From assembly GCA_963713445.1 (NCBI GenBank), contig CAVQMB010000003.1, positions 1 to 64,000 on the forward strand: 64,000 nucleotides of DNA. The letters are read 5' to 3'. Source of the DNA: CAVQMB01 sp963713445. Lineage in GTDB: Bacteria; Pseudomonadota; Gammaproteobacteria; Competibacterales; Competibacteraceae. Positions 24,054 through 32,671 of this stretch are shown piece by piece. The notes below the pieces were generated by a model. The model worked only from the letters and a program-made list of their open reading frames with translations, was not told where the DNA came from and made no database searches. A program made the position numbers and the translations under genes. The stretch's first letter is position 1. Every line of letters starts with the position of its first letter.

Positions 24054-24830
24054 CTACTGGGCGGTATAGCCGCCGTCCACCGCAAGGATGGCACCGGTGA
24101 TGAAGGACGCGTCGTCGGAAGCCAGAAACAGCGCGGCTCTGGCAATCTCGTCGGCGGTACCGAGCCGGCCCATCGGATGAAACGACTCCAGTTTGGCCAG
24201 GGCTTCCGGATCCGCAGTGAGATCTTTGGTCAGATTGGTCTTGACGAAGCCGGGGCACAGACAATTGGTGCGGATACCGAACCGCGCCAGATTGACGCCC
24301 ATGTCCCGGGTCAACTGGACCACACCACCCTTGGAATGAGGATAAGCACTGAAGCCGTCGCTCAGACCCAGACGGTCCGAATAACCCACCAGCCCGATGA
24401 TCGAACTGAGATTGACGATAGCGCCGCCGCCGCTGCCCTTCATCACGTCAGCGGCAAACCGCGACATCAGGAAGGTACCCTTGAGATTGACTTCGATAAC
24501 GCGGTCCCAGATACGCTCCCAGTCCTCACCGGGCGCGGCATTGCGCGGGGTGACGCCGGCCGAGTTGACAAGAATATCCAGCCGGCCGAAGGTGGCCACC
24601 ACCTCGGCAACAGTGCGTTCGGCTGCGGCCCGAGCCGCGATGTCACCACCCAGCGCGACAGCCTCTCCGCCGGCGTCGGTGATTTGCCCGGCCACGCTTT
24701 CGGCTGCCGCCAGATCGATATCACTGACACATACCTTGGCCCCCTCGGCGGCGAACAAGCTGGCCGCTGACGCCCCTATTCCCGAACCGGCACCGGTAAC
24801 CAGCGCCACTTTTCCTGCTAGCCGCATCAT
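24054..24830 (-). CDS. Short-chain dehydrogenase/reductase (classical SDR)
   Basis: The product is 258 residues from the ATG at 24830, which has GGAGG upstream. The cofactor site is TGAGSGIG (12-19), Asp37 after strand 2 suggests NAD preference, NSAG is at 89-92, catalytic Ser142/143 in NLSS, and Tyr163-x3-Lys167 in YPHSK. The C-terminus FITGAILAVDGGY is typical. The substrate is probably a polyol, sugar or sugar acid, to judge by the divergently placed sugar ABC importer. An insertion around GYSDRLGLSDGF before the Tyr is slightly longer than usual. Confidence 0.85.
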   Translation of the reverse strand: MMRLAGKVALVTGAGSGIGASAASLFAAEGAKVCVSDIDLAAAESVAGQITDAGGEAVALGGDIAARAAAERTVAEVVATFGRLDILVNSAGVTPRNAAPGEDWERIWDRVIEVNLKGTFLMSRFAADVMKGSGGGAIVNLSSIIGLVGYSDRLGLSDGFSAYPHSKGGVVQLTRDMGVNLARFGIRTNCLCPGFVKTNLTKDLTADPEALAKLESFHPMGRLGTADEIARAALFLASDDASFITGAILAVDGGYTAQ

Positions 24831-25265
24831 CAATTCCTCCGCTTGCGATTTGCCACATTGGCGGCAGCAGTATGCCATGCTGCCAACCCCATCAGCCCCT
24901 CCCGATGACCAGGCGGTTCACCCGGCGGCACCGTTGACCGGTAGCCCGGCGGCGGCTGAATGCCGGGCATCGGTGACCATCGCTTGCACCGGGCTGGTGA
25001 CTATGTTATCAACTTGTCTGACAGGTGCCTCCCCAATCTTGATGTCCGAACGACGATGCGATCGGCGCTGACTGTCTACCACAACAATCAGCGCCGTGGT
25101 TAACAACAGAACAAACGGACCTCGTTCGTCAGCGGACCACTGCTCGCGAAGTCGCCGGCCGGCTTCGAAGATGCGGGATGCCCTTGCCAGCGGATAGCCG
25201 TCATCATCAATCATAAAGCGGCTAACAACACGGGCAACCGCCCGCTATTCGGAGGAGATTTAAGA
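24831..25265. other. Divergent intergenic region of the first sugar locus
   Basis: The 435 bases between the SDR and the binding-protein gene hold a minus-strand open frame (24918-25214) that resembles nothing I know and lacks a clear start signal. They also hold an operator-like site near 25014. The promoters of both divergent units should be here. I could not assign clear -35 and -10 boxes. Confidence 0.45.
25014..25025. promoter_or_regulatory. GTC-T-GAC operator-like site
   Basis: TTGTCTGACAGG is a near-palindrome of the kind bound by FadR-subfamily (GntR) regulators of sugar-acid genes. A related, longer palindrome stands upstream of the binding-protein gene at 55.4 kb. No GntR gene is in the window, so the regulator would be encoded elsewhere. 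Confidence 0.4.
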
Positions 25266-26222
25266 ATGCGTGACTCGCTCAATGCACTGCGCCGGGGTCT
25301 GCAATGCAGCATCCCGGCATTGTTTATCCTAACCAGTGTCGGTGCCCTGTCGTCTGTCGCGGCCACCGCGCAGGCGGCTCAGAAAACCCTCGCTATCATC
25401 CTGCCCACGTTGAAAGTCTCGGTGCTGCAAACCGAACGCAAGGCCGCGGTAGACGAAGCCAAACGGCTCGGCTACCGCACCACGGTTCTGACGCACGATT
25501 TCAATACCGCCAAAGAGCTGCGCGACGCCGAGCAGATCATCACCGAAAAGGTCGCCGGCGTAGCCTGGAACGTCGCCGACCCGGCCTCATCTTATGTCGC
25601 TGTCCAAAAGGTGCGGGCCGCGGGCATCCCGGTCGTCAACATGGACCGGGTGCTGACCAAACGTGGCATCGCCAACGCCGCGGTTGAATCCGACAATTTC
25701 CAGTGCGGGGCGCTGTCCGCCAAGGCATTCGTGAAGCTCGCCGGCAACAAAGGGACATACGCGGAACTCGCCGGGAAACGGGCCGATCCCATGGCCCGTA
25801 CCCGCTCGGCCGGCTATCACAGTGTGCTTGACAAGATGCCGGGCCTCAAAATGGTGGCCAAGCAGTCAGGCGCCTGGAGCCAGACCCGCGGTTTCCGCTC
25901 GGCCGGCAGCATGCTGCAGGCCCATCCCGATATCCTCGGTTTCATTACCGGCAATGACACCATCGGACTGGGTGCCGCAGCAGCCATCAAATCCCAGGGC
26001 AAGAAACATATGGTCGTGGTGGGTATCGACGGCGGACACGCCGGTGTAAGTGCGGTCGAGTCCGGCACCAGCCCATTCAAGGCCACGGCAGCCCAACCGG
26101 TGACCGAAGAAGCCATAAAAGCCGTCGACATCGTCGACCGGATCATCCGCACCGGCAAGAGCGGTCTCGCCGCGTCGCAGAAGCTGCAGCTCATCCCCTG
26201 CACACTGGTCGTGAAAAAGTAA
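25266..26222 (+). CDS. Sugar ABC transporter periplasmic binding protein (RbsB type)
   Basis: A 318-residue protein with a Sec signal peptide (hydrophobic core CSIPALFILTSVGALSSVAA, cleavage near AQAAQKT). The mature part has the type I binding-protein fold: LAIILPTLKVSVLQTERKAA, PVVNMDRVLTKR, FQCGALSAKAFV, ILGFITGNDTIGLGAAAA, VVVGIDGG. These are the Peripla_BP_4 hallmarks of ribose/xylose/galactose-type proteins. A GGAGGAG stands before the ATG. It is the first gene of an SBP-ATPase-permease operon (six bases to the ATPase). The ligand is inferred to be a sugar or polyol; the neighbours are dehydrogenases rather than kinases. Confidence 0.88.
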   Translation: MRDSLNALRRGLQCSIPALFILTSVGALSSVAATAQAAQKTLAIILPTLKVSVLQTERKAAVDEAKRLGYRTTVLTHDFNTAKELRDAEQIITEKVAGVAWNVADPASSYVAVQKVRAAGIPVVNMDRVLTKRGIANAAVESDNFQCGALSAKAFVKLAGNKGTYAELAGKRADPMARTRSAGYHSVLDKMPGLKMVAKQSGAWSQTRGFRSAGSMLQAHPDILGFITGNDTIGLGAAAAIKSQGKKHMVVVGIDGGHAGVSAVESGTSPFKATAAQPVTEEAIKAVDIVDRIIRTGKSGLAASQKLQLIPCTLVVKK

Positions 26223-26228
26223 CCTGAC

Positions 26229-27785
26229 ATGGGTCAAGGTGTTGCAACCGACGACGCTCAGGTCGCCGTTGCCGCCACCGGAATTACCAAAGGGTTCGAC
26301 GGCATTCTGGCTCTGGACCGGGTGAGCTTCACGGCCCGGTTCGGCCAGGTTGCCGTCGTGTTGGGCGAGAACGGGGCCGGCAAATCGACGCTGATGAAAA
26401 TCCTGGCAGGGGAGATCAGCCCCGATTCCGGTGCCATTCGTTATCGCGGCCAGCCGGTCCAGTTCCGATCACCACGTGATGCCCAACGCCAGGGGATCGG
26501 GCTGATCCATCAGGAACTCAGTCTGTTCCCCGATCTGACGGTGGCGGAAAATATTTTTGCCGGGCACGAACGCGGTTGGGCAGGCATCGTCAGGGAGCGC
26601 GTCCAGCGCCAGCTCGCCGGTGACATTCTGGCCCGGCTTGACGAACGCATCGATCCCCTGCGACCGGTCCGGGCGCTGACCGTGGGCCAGCAACAAGTGG
26701 TCGAAATTGCCAAGGCGCTGGCCCGCGACGCCCGGGTGCTGATCATGGACGAGCCCACCTCTGCCCTCAGCACCAGCGAAGTCGATGCGCTGTTCCGGGT
26801 TATCAGCGAACTGCGCGCCAGTGGCGTCGCGATCATCTACATTTCTCACCGCATGGACGAAATCTTCCGCATCGGTGACACCCTGACAGTCTTACGCGAC
26901 GGGCGGCTGATTGCCTCGGAGCCCGCTGCCAGTGTCGACATGGACTGGATCTACAACGCCATGCTCGGGTCCAGACAACGCGAGGCGCTAAAGCAGGTGC
27001 CAGCCCTGCGAGCCGCCGGCCGGCATGACACCGGAGCCGACCCGGTGCTGCAGGTCAGCGACCTGTGGCTGGCCACGGCGGACGCCGGACGACCCAAGCT
27101 CGACGGCATCTCGTTCGAACTGTTTCCCGGCGAAGTGCTCGGCGTTTACGGCTTGCTCGGCGCCGGCAAAACCGAGATCGCCCACGCCGTGGCCGGATTG
27201 TACCCGGAGGCCGGCGGCACCATCCGGCTGCGGGGTCGGGTGGTGCGCGGCGGCGTCCCTGAGCGTATCGGTGAGGGCATCGTCCTGGTGCCGGAAGACC
27301 GCCAGCGCGACGCTCTGGTGCCAACCATGTCGGTCGCGGACAACGTACTGCTGAGCGAATTCGGCGCGGTATCGCTCGGCGGCGTTCTGATGCAGTCGCG
27401 CGCCGACCGAACCGTCGCCGGGATGATCCGGTCACTATCGATCCGGGTGGCGCGAAGTTCCCAGCGAATCACGGCACTGAGCGGAGGGAACCAGCAGAAA
27501 ACGATCATCGCACGCGCCCTGCTGACCCACCCGACGGTTCTGATCTTTGACGAACCCACCCGCGGGATCGACATCGGGGCAAAAGCCGAGATCTTCCAGC
27601 TCGTTCGCCGGCTCGCGGATGAGGGCGTCGCGGTGCTGTTCGCGTCATCGGAACTCGCCGAACTCATGGCCGTCACCGACCGCATCCTGGTCCTGCATCG
27701 CGGCCGCGTGAGCCGCGTATTCGATACCCAGACAGCCTCCGAAAACAACATCATGGCTGCGAGCGAGGAAGATCATGGCAACTAA
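26229..27785 (+). CDS. Sugar ABC transporter ATP-binding protein (RbsA type, two domains)
   Basis: The product is 518 residues with two tandem ATPase domains. Domain 1 has Walker A GENGAGKST (46-54), signature LTVGQQQVVEIAKAL and Walker B VLIMDEPTSAL. Domain 2 has GLLGAGKTE, signature ALSGGNQQKTIIARAL and VLIFDEPTRGIDIG. The division of labour is as in RbsA/XylG. It powers import through the permease encoded next, whose ATG lies inside this gene's last codons (11-base overlap). Both catalytic sites look intact, which differs from the variant Walker A in many second domains. Confidence 0.93.
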   Translation: MGQGVATDDAQVAVAATGITKGFDGILALDRVSFTARFGQVAVVLGENGAGKSTLMKILAGEISPDSGAIRYRGQPVQFRSPRDAQRQGIGLIHQELSLFPDLTVAENIFAGHERGWAGIVRERVQRQLAGDILARLDERIDPLRPVRALTVGQQQVVEIAKALARDARVLIMDEPTSALSTSEVDALFRVISELRASGVAIIYISHRMDEIFRIGDTLTVLRDGRLIASEPAASVDMDWIYNAMLGSRQREALKQVPALRAAGRHDTGADPVLQVSDLWLATADAGRPKLDGISFELFPGEVLGVYGLLGAGKTEIAHAVAGLYPEAGGTIRLRGRVVRGGVPERIGEGIVLVPEDRQRDALVPTMSVADNVLLSEFGAVSLGGVLMQSRADRTVAGMIRSLSIRVARSSQRITALSGGNQQKTIIARALLTHPTVLIFDEPTRGIDIGAKAEIFQLVRRLADEGVAVLFASSELAELMAVTDRILVLHRGRVSRVFDTQTASENNIMAASEEDHGN

Positions 27786-28914
27786 CGACTCGTTGGAACC
27801 CGCCCAATCCGGGGCTACCGGCCCGATAAGCATCGCCGGACGGGCGGCATCACGCGTCGGCACGCGGATTGCCGCCCAACTCCGCTCGCTGATCGCGCTG
27901 ATTGTGATCCTCCTGGTGTTTTCCCAGCTCAGTCCGGTATACCTGAGCTGGAACAATCTGGTGACGATGACCCAGCACGTGTCTATCTTCGCCATCATGG
28001 CGGTGGGCATGACCTTCGTCATCCTGACCTCCGGCATCGACCTGTCGGTCGGTGCCATCGCCGGCTTCAGCGGGATCGTGGCCGGTTACCTCATCGATCA
28101 GGGGATCTACATCGGCCATCTGCACGTGTTCCCGCCGGTAACGCTGGTGGTGATCGCAGCCATCATGGCCGGTGCCCTGGTCGGCAGTTTGAACGGCATC
28201 ATCACGGCGTTCTCCGGCATTCCGGCGTTCATCGTGACCCTGGGCATGCTGTATGTGGCCAGAGGCACCGCGCTGCTGATTTCCAACGGCGAGCCCTACA
28301 TTAATCTTCAGGGTGTTCCCGCCCGCCACAATACCGGTTTCGAGTATCTGGGCACGGCCCGCTGGCTGCATTTGCCGCTCGAGATCTACGTCATGATCGT
28401 GGTGGGCCTGATCGGTACCTTCGTCGCCGCGCGTACCATTTTCGGCAAACACGTCTACGCGGTGGGCGGCAACGAGCGCGGCGCCGTCAGCGCGGGGATA
28501 CGGGTGAACCGGGTCAAGATCGCGGTCTATGCGATCTCCGGTGCCTGCGCCGCGATTGCCGGGGTGCTGATCGCTTCGGAACTGTCGGCGGCGGATCCGA
28601 CGGCGGCCACCAATTACGAGCTGGGCGCCATTGCCGCGGTGGTCCTGGGGGGCACGTCGTTGTTCGGTGGCCAGGGTACGGTCGGCGGCTCGATCGCGGG
28701 CGCCTTCGTCATCGGCTTTCTCAACGACGGCCTGGTGCTGGCTAACGTGTCCGAATTCTGGCAGATGGTCGCTACCGGCTCAGTCATCATCGCCGCCGTT
28801 GGCCTCGACGAATTCCAGCGCCGCGGCGGCAGCAGGATGCGCGCCCGCCGCCAGCGCCGCGCCCGCCGCCGGCAGCAGAGCGTGGCGCCGCCGCCCCAGT
28901 CGCCGAGCGACTGA
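27775..28914 (+). CDS. Sugar ABC transporter permease (RbsC type)
   Basis: The product is 379 residues with about ten hydrophobic segments (BPD_transp_2 family). Markers are AVGMTFVILTSGIDLSVGAI (the conserved loop), GLIGTFVAARTIFGKHVYAV and AVVLGGTSLFGGQGTVGGS. The N-terminal 35 residues and the basic tail (SRMRARRQRRARRRQQ) are cytoplasmic extensions. A single permease gene serves this importer, so it should form a homodimer, unlike the two heterodimeric importers further on. It converges on the DenD-like gene, with 14 bases between the stops. Confidence 0.9.
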   Translation: MATNDSLEPAQSGATGPISIAGRAASRVGTRIAAQLRSLIALIVILLVFSQLSPVYLSWNNLVTMTQHVSIFAIMAVGMTFVILTSGIDLSVGAIAGFSGIVAGYLIDQGIYIGHLHVFPPVTLVVIAAIMAGALVGSLNGIITAFSGIPAFIVTLGMLYVARGTALLISNGEPYINLQGVPARHNTGFEYLGTARWLHLPLEIYVMIVVGLIGTFVAARTIFGKHVYAVGGNERGAVSAGIRVNRVKIAVYAISGACAAIAGVLIASELSAADPTAATNYELGAIAAVVLGGTSLFGGQGTVGGSIAGAFVIGFLNDGLVLANVSEFWQMVATGSVIIAAVGLDEFQRRGGSRMRARRQRRARRRQQSVAPPPQSPSD

Positions 28915-28928
28915 GACGACGGCCAGGC

Positions 28929-29924
28929 TCAGCGGGCGAAATCGCCGCCCAGCTCGTCCTCGATGAAACCGCTCACGATGGCGGCGAAGTCGTCATCGGT
29001 CTGGAAGCCCAGCGCCCGCCCGCGTTCCGGCCGGAACCGGGTAGCCCAGCCGTAGACGATCTTCTCGATCGCCGGGTCCGGCTGCCAGCTTACCCGGGCC
29101 GCCACCCGCTCGCCGGCCACGGCCCCCATGGTATCGACCATTTCCCGTACCGTGACCGTCAGACCCGGCAGCGCCACCGCGCGGTTAGGCCCCCAGTCGG
29201 CGGCCGGCAGCTCGGCGCCATGGATGAAGGCATCGACCACCCGCCGCGGTGACAGCACCCAGACACCGGTCTGGTCGGAGACCGGGCAGACGTAATCCTG
29301 TCCCTGCAGCGGCTCGCGGATAATCGAGCTGGCAAAGCTGGACGCTGCCTTGTTGGGCTTGCCCGGGCGCACCACGATGGTCGGCAGCCGCAACGCCCGG
29401 CCGTCGATGAAACCACGCCGGCTGTAGTCGTTGACCAGCAGTTCCACAGCCGCCTTCTGCGCGCCGTAGGAGGTCTGCGGGTTGAGCGCTGTGCGATCCT
29501 CGATGACGTCGGGCATGTCACCGCCATAAACCGCCACTGAACTGGCGAACACCAGCTTGGGACAATGTTCCAGCCGGCGGCAGGCCTCCAGCAGATGCAT
29601 GGAGCCGTGCAGGTTGACCTGCATGCCGAGCTCGAAGTCAGCTTCGGCGCCACCGCTGACCACAGCTGCCAAGTGGAACACCACGCCGGTCTCAGCGCTC
29701 AGCAAACGGTCGACCGCCTCGACACTGCTGAAATCGCCGGTGCGGATATCCAGCCTGGGATCGTCCGGCAGCGTACCCGGTTCGGGCGCGGCCAGATCGG
29801 CGATAACAAGCTTGTCGATGGTGGCAACGTGACCGTCCGGGCCGGTCAGCTGACCGCGATCGAGCAGCGCGCGGGCCAGCTTCTTGCCAATGAAACCGGC
29901 ACCGCCGGTAATAACAACGTGCAT
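28929..29924 (-). CDS. denD: NAD-dependent epimerase/dehydratase-fold dehydrogenase, DenD (D-erythronate dehydrogenase)-like
   Basis: The product is 331 residues from MHVVITGGAGFIGKKLARAL; GAGG precedes the ATG at 29924. The extended-SDR features are GGAGFIG (7-13), FHLAAVVSGGAEADFE, SSVAVYGG and the catalytic Tyr-x3-Lys in TSYGAQKA. The string PTIVVRPGKPNKAASSFAS followed by IIREPL is characteristic of the D-erythronate dehydrogenase group, which oxidises C4 sugar acids to 2-keto acids. The partner enzymes of the known D-erythronate route (OtnI, OtnK, OtnC) are not in the window, so the true substrate may be another sugar acid. It follows an SDR gene on the same strand (gap 13 bases). Confidence 0.7.
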   Translation of the reverse strand: MHVVITGGAGFIGKKLARALLDRGQLTGPDGHVATIDKLVIADLAAPEPGTLPDDPRLDIRTGDFSSVEAVDRLLSAETGVVFHLAAVVSGGAEADFELGMQVNLHGSMHLLEACRRLEHCPKLVFASSVAVYGGDMPDVIEDRTALNPQTSYGAQKAAVELLVNDYSRRGFIDGRALRLPTIVVRPGKPNKAASSFASSIIREPLQGQDYVCPVSDQTGVWVLSPRRVVDAFIHGAELPAADWGPNRAVALPGLTVTVREMVDTMGAVAGERVAARVSWQPDPAIEKIVYGWATRFRPERGRALGFQTDDDFAAIVSGFIEDELGGDFAR

Positions 29925-29937
29925 GGGAACCTCCGTC

Positions 29938-30690
29938 TCAGTAGGTGGCGCGACCGCCGCTGATATCGAACACACCGGCGGTCGTGAAGGAATTGTCACT
30001 GGACGCCAGCCAGGCCACCATCGCGGCGACCTCTTCAACCTTGACAAAGCGCTGGCGTGGAATCTTGCTCAGCATGTAGTCGATATGCTCCTGACTCATC
30101 TGATCGAAGATCCGGGTGCGCGCAGCGGCCGGGGTAACGCAGTTGACCGCAATGTCATGGTCCGCCAGCTCCTTGCCCAGTGATTTGGTGAAACCGATCA
30201 CGCCGGCCTTGGCGGCACTGTAGGCGCAGGCGTTGGGGTTACCCTCCTTACCGGCGATCGATGCGATATTGACGATGCGGCCATAATTCTGTTTTATCAT
30301 AATAGGTGCTGCGGCGCGGCAGCAGTAAAACACCGCCGACAGATCCAGGTTGATCACCGACTGCCAGTCCGCATCTCCGTATTCCCAGGTCTTCTTGCTG
30401 GGTCCGGCGATACCGGCATTGTTGACCAGGATATCGATCCCGCCGAGCGCTTGTTCGGTCGCGGCCATGGTGGCCCTGACGGCGTCGGGGTCGGTCACAT
30501 CGACGGCGCGGGCATCGACCGTACCGGCTTTACCCAGAGCGGCCTGGGCCTCGCTCAACAACGACTGGTCGAGATCCCACAAGCTCACCACGGCACCGCT
30601 GCCCAGGAAACGTTCGGCAATGGCGTAGCCGATGCCCTGGGCGCCGCCGGTAACGACGGCACGCCGCCCTTGCAGGTCGATGGTATTCAT
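29938..30690 (-). CDS. Short-chain dehydrogenase/reductase
   Basis: The product is 250 residues with TGGAQGIG (14-21), Asp39 after strand 2 (WDLD, NAD preference), NNAG (90-93), Ser144 (NIASIAG) and Tyr157-x3-Lys161 (YSAAK). The stretch GKEGNPNACAYSAAKAGVIG and the end FTTAGVFDISGGRATY are features of a subgroup found in sugar-acid and deoxy-sugar catabolic clusters. A hydroxy or keto function of a sugar acid is the likely substrate. It is the first gene of a two-gene minus-strand unit with denD and is divergent from the amidotransferase gene. The 52-base intergenic region must hold both promoters or one side is read through. Confidence 0.85.
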   Translation of the reverse strand: MNTIDLQGRRAVVTGGAQGIGYAIAERFLGSGAVVSLWDLDQSLLSEAQAALGKAGTVDARAVDVTDPDAVRATMAATEQALGGIDILVNNAGIAGPSKKTWEYGDADWQSVINLDLSAVFYCCRAAAPIMIKQNYGRIVNIASIAGKEGNPNACAYSAAKAGVIGFTKSLGKELADHDIAVNCVTPAAARTRIFDQMSQEHIDYMLSKIPRQRFVKVEEVAAMVAWLASSDNSFTTAGVFDISGGRATY

Positions 30691-30742
30691 TCAGACACTC
30701 CTCGGGTACGTTAAAGATTGAAATAAGGATGATCTACCGCTT

Positions 30743-31465
30743 ATGAGTAAAACGATTCTGGCAGTGGTTCACCAGGCAACGTCAGACCCCGGCAGAATCG
30801 GCGCCCGCCTGCAAGCCCGCGGCTATCACGTGCAACGCTGCTGTCCAATGGCCGGGGAAAGCCTCCCCGCGCCGACCGAAGACCACGCCGGCGTGGTCGT
30901 CTTCGGCGGGCCGATGAGCGCCAATGATACCGGACTCGACGGCATTCGTGCGGAGCTCGACTGGCTGCCCGGGGTGCTTAACGCCGGTCTGCCGTACCTC
31001 GGCGTCTGCCTGGGCGCCCAGTTGATGACCCGGGTGCTGGGGGGAGCCGTCTCGCCCCATCCCGCTGAACAGGCCGAAATCGGCTATTACCCCATCTATC
31101 CGACGGCAGCGGGCCGCGGTCTGTTTCCCGCCAGTCTAAACGTCTACCACTGGCACCGCGAAGGCTTTGCCGTACCTGCCGGCGCGGAGTTACTGGCCGC
31201 GGGCGAGCACTTTCCCAATCAGGCCTACCGTTACGGCGAACTCACCTACGGCATCCAGTTTCATCCTGAGGTCACCCGCCCGATTATGGAGCGCTGGCTG
31301 ACCAGCGGAGCGGAACACCTGGAGCGACCCGGCGCCCAGCCGGCCGATCAGCATCGCAGCGGCCACGATCGCTACGATGCCGCCCTCGGCCAGTGGCTGG
31401 AGCACTTTCTCGACCAGTGGTTAAGCCCGGCTCCAGCGCGTACAACCGGCCTGTCCGCCGGCTAA
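30743..31465 (+). CDS. Class I glutamine amidotransferase-like protein
   Basis: The product is 240 residues. The triad is complete: Cys89 in GVCLGAQL, His174 and Glu176 in QFHPEVT. FGGPMSAND matches the glutaminase fold of the stand-alone group near GuaA. Such single-domain proteins hydrolyse glutamine or gamma-glutamyl compounds, and many have no proven role. It reads out from the SDR gene and ends in a low-complexity tail (SPAPARTTGLSAG). The 190 bases after it show no supported gene. Confidence 0.8.
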   Translation: MSKTILAVVHQATSDPGRIGARLQARGYHVQRCCPMAGESLPAPTEDHAGVVVFGGPMSANDTGLDGIRAELDWLPGVLNAGLPYLGVCLGAQLMTRVLGGAVSPHPAEQAEIGYYPIYPTAAGRGLFPASLNVYHWHREGFAVPAGAELLAAGEHFPNQAYRYGELTYGIQFHPEVTRPIMERWLTSGAEHLERPGAQPADQHRSGHDRYDAALGQWLEHFLDQWLSPAPARTTGLSAG

Positions 31466-31655
31466 CCGTGGGCCGGTTCCCGAACCTCAGCGGGAGCACG
31501 GCCTGCCGGTTAACGCGGGGACCCACTACATTGCCATACCCGCCGATTTGCGCGATCATCACGCGCACAGTCCGGATGCGGTGAATACCGGTTTGATTGC
31601 GCAATCAGGATATCGCGCATCCGCCATCGACCACCACTTTTCGCAGCGGTAGCTC

Positions 31656-32567
31656 ATGTCCACAACACAGCAAAAACCCCAGCTCGGTTTCGTCGGCGTC
31701 GGCATGATGGGTCATGGCATGGCCAGGAATCTACTCAAAGCCGGCTATCCACTCAGCCTGGTCGGCCACCACAACCGCCAGCCGGTGGACGACCTGGTCA
31801 GCCAGGGGGCGCGCGAACTCGGTTCCGCCGGCGAACTGGCCGGAGCGGTCGACATACTGCTGCTGTGCGTGACCTCCTCGGCCGTAATCGAGTCGCTGAT
31901 GAGCGGCCCTGACGGTATTCTCGAGCGTGGCCGGCGCGGGCTGATCGTGATCGATACCTCGACCGGTGATCCGGCGGTCACGCTGCGCCTGGGTGAGCAA
32001 CTGGCGGCGCGGGGCATGCATCTGGTCGACGCGCCGGTCACCCGGACTCCGCGCGAGGCCGAGGAAGGACGTCTCAATTCCATGCTCGGTGGCGCGCCCG
32101 AGGTGATCCGCCAGATCCGCCCGGTGATCGAGGCGTATTCGGAAAACATCTTCGAGATCGGACCGCTGGGCAGCGCGCTCAAGCTCAAACTGATCAACAA
32201 CCTGCTCGCGATGACCCACGCCGCCATCACCGCCGAGGCCGTCGCCGCCGCCCGCGCCACCGGTGTCGATCCGCAGAAGCTGTTCGACGTCGTCTCGCAG
32301 GGCGGCGCCAACAGTGCCATGCTGCAGATGATCGTGCCACGCCTGCTGGCCGGTGACGAAACCGGGCTCCAGTTCAGCCTGCGCAATGCCCGCAAGGATC
32401 TCGGCTGCTACCGGCGCATGGTGGCGGACACCGACCTCCCCAGCCTGCTCGGCGACACCACCTATCAGCTCTACAATCTCGGTACCGCGCTGGGTCATGG
32501 CGACGCCATGGTCCCGCGTCTGGCCGCAGTATTGGACGACCTGTCGCAAGGCGACAAGGCCGATTGA
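31656..32567 (+). CDS. 3-hydroxyisobutyrate dehydrogenase-family NAD(P)-dependent oxidoreductase
   Basis: The product is 303 residues with Rossmann motif GFVGVGMMGHGMARNLLKAG (10-29), the substrate-binding segment DAPVTRTPREAEEGRL (families usually show DAPVSGG) and the catalytic Lys in KLKLINNLLA. The family oxidises beta-hydroxyacids such as 3-hydroxyisobutyrate, tartronate, L-threonate or gamma-hydroxybutyrate. In this setting a C4-C6 sugar acid is the most likely substrate. The replacement of the Gly-Gly of DAPVSGG by Thr-Arg is notable and may change the carboxylate site. It precedes the second ABC importer on the same strand by about 100 bases. Confidence 0.85.
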   Translation: MSTTQQKPQLGFVGVGMMGHGMARNLLKAGYPLSLVGHHNRQPVDDLVSQGARELGSAGELAGAVDILLLCVTSSAVIESLMSGPDGILERGRRGLIVIDTSTGDPAVTLRLGEQLAARGMHLVDAPVTRTPREAEEGRLNSMLGGAPEVIRQIRPVIEAYSENIFEIGPLGSALKLKLINNLLAMTHAAITAEAVAAARATGVDPQKLFDVVSQGGANSAMLQMIVPRLLAGDETGLQFSLRNARKDLGCYRRMVADTDLPSLLGDTTYQLYNLGTALGHGDAMVPRLAAVLDDLSQGDKAD

Positions 32568-32671
32568 CGCCGCCGGTTGACGACCCCTGTACACACGGCT
32601 TGCGTCATTCGCTTATCATTGTCCCGTGTTGATAACAACCGCGCCCATCGGGCGTCATTCTGGAGGAGGTC

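Noticed and set aside
24918..25214. Minus-strand frame of 98 codons as a possible regulator gene
   Set aside because: It has no HTH, no recognisable domain and no good ribosome binding site. It lies in the divergent control region.
28837..28914. Arg-rich repeat at the permease C-terminus as a special domain
   Set aside because: It is a short basic low-complexity tail on the cytoplasmic side and needs no special explanation.
31466..31655. Open frame ending ...DHHAHSPDAVNTGLIAQSGY before the 3-hydroxyisobutyrate-type gene
   Set aside because: It reads somewhat like protein but has no start codon or ribosome binding site and overlaps the amidotransferase end in another frame.
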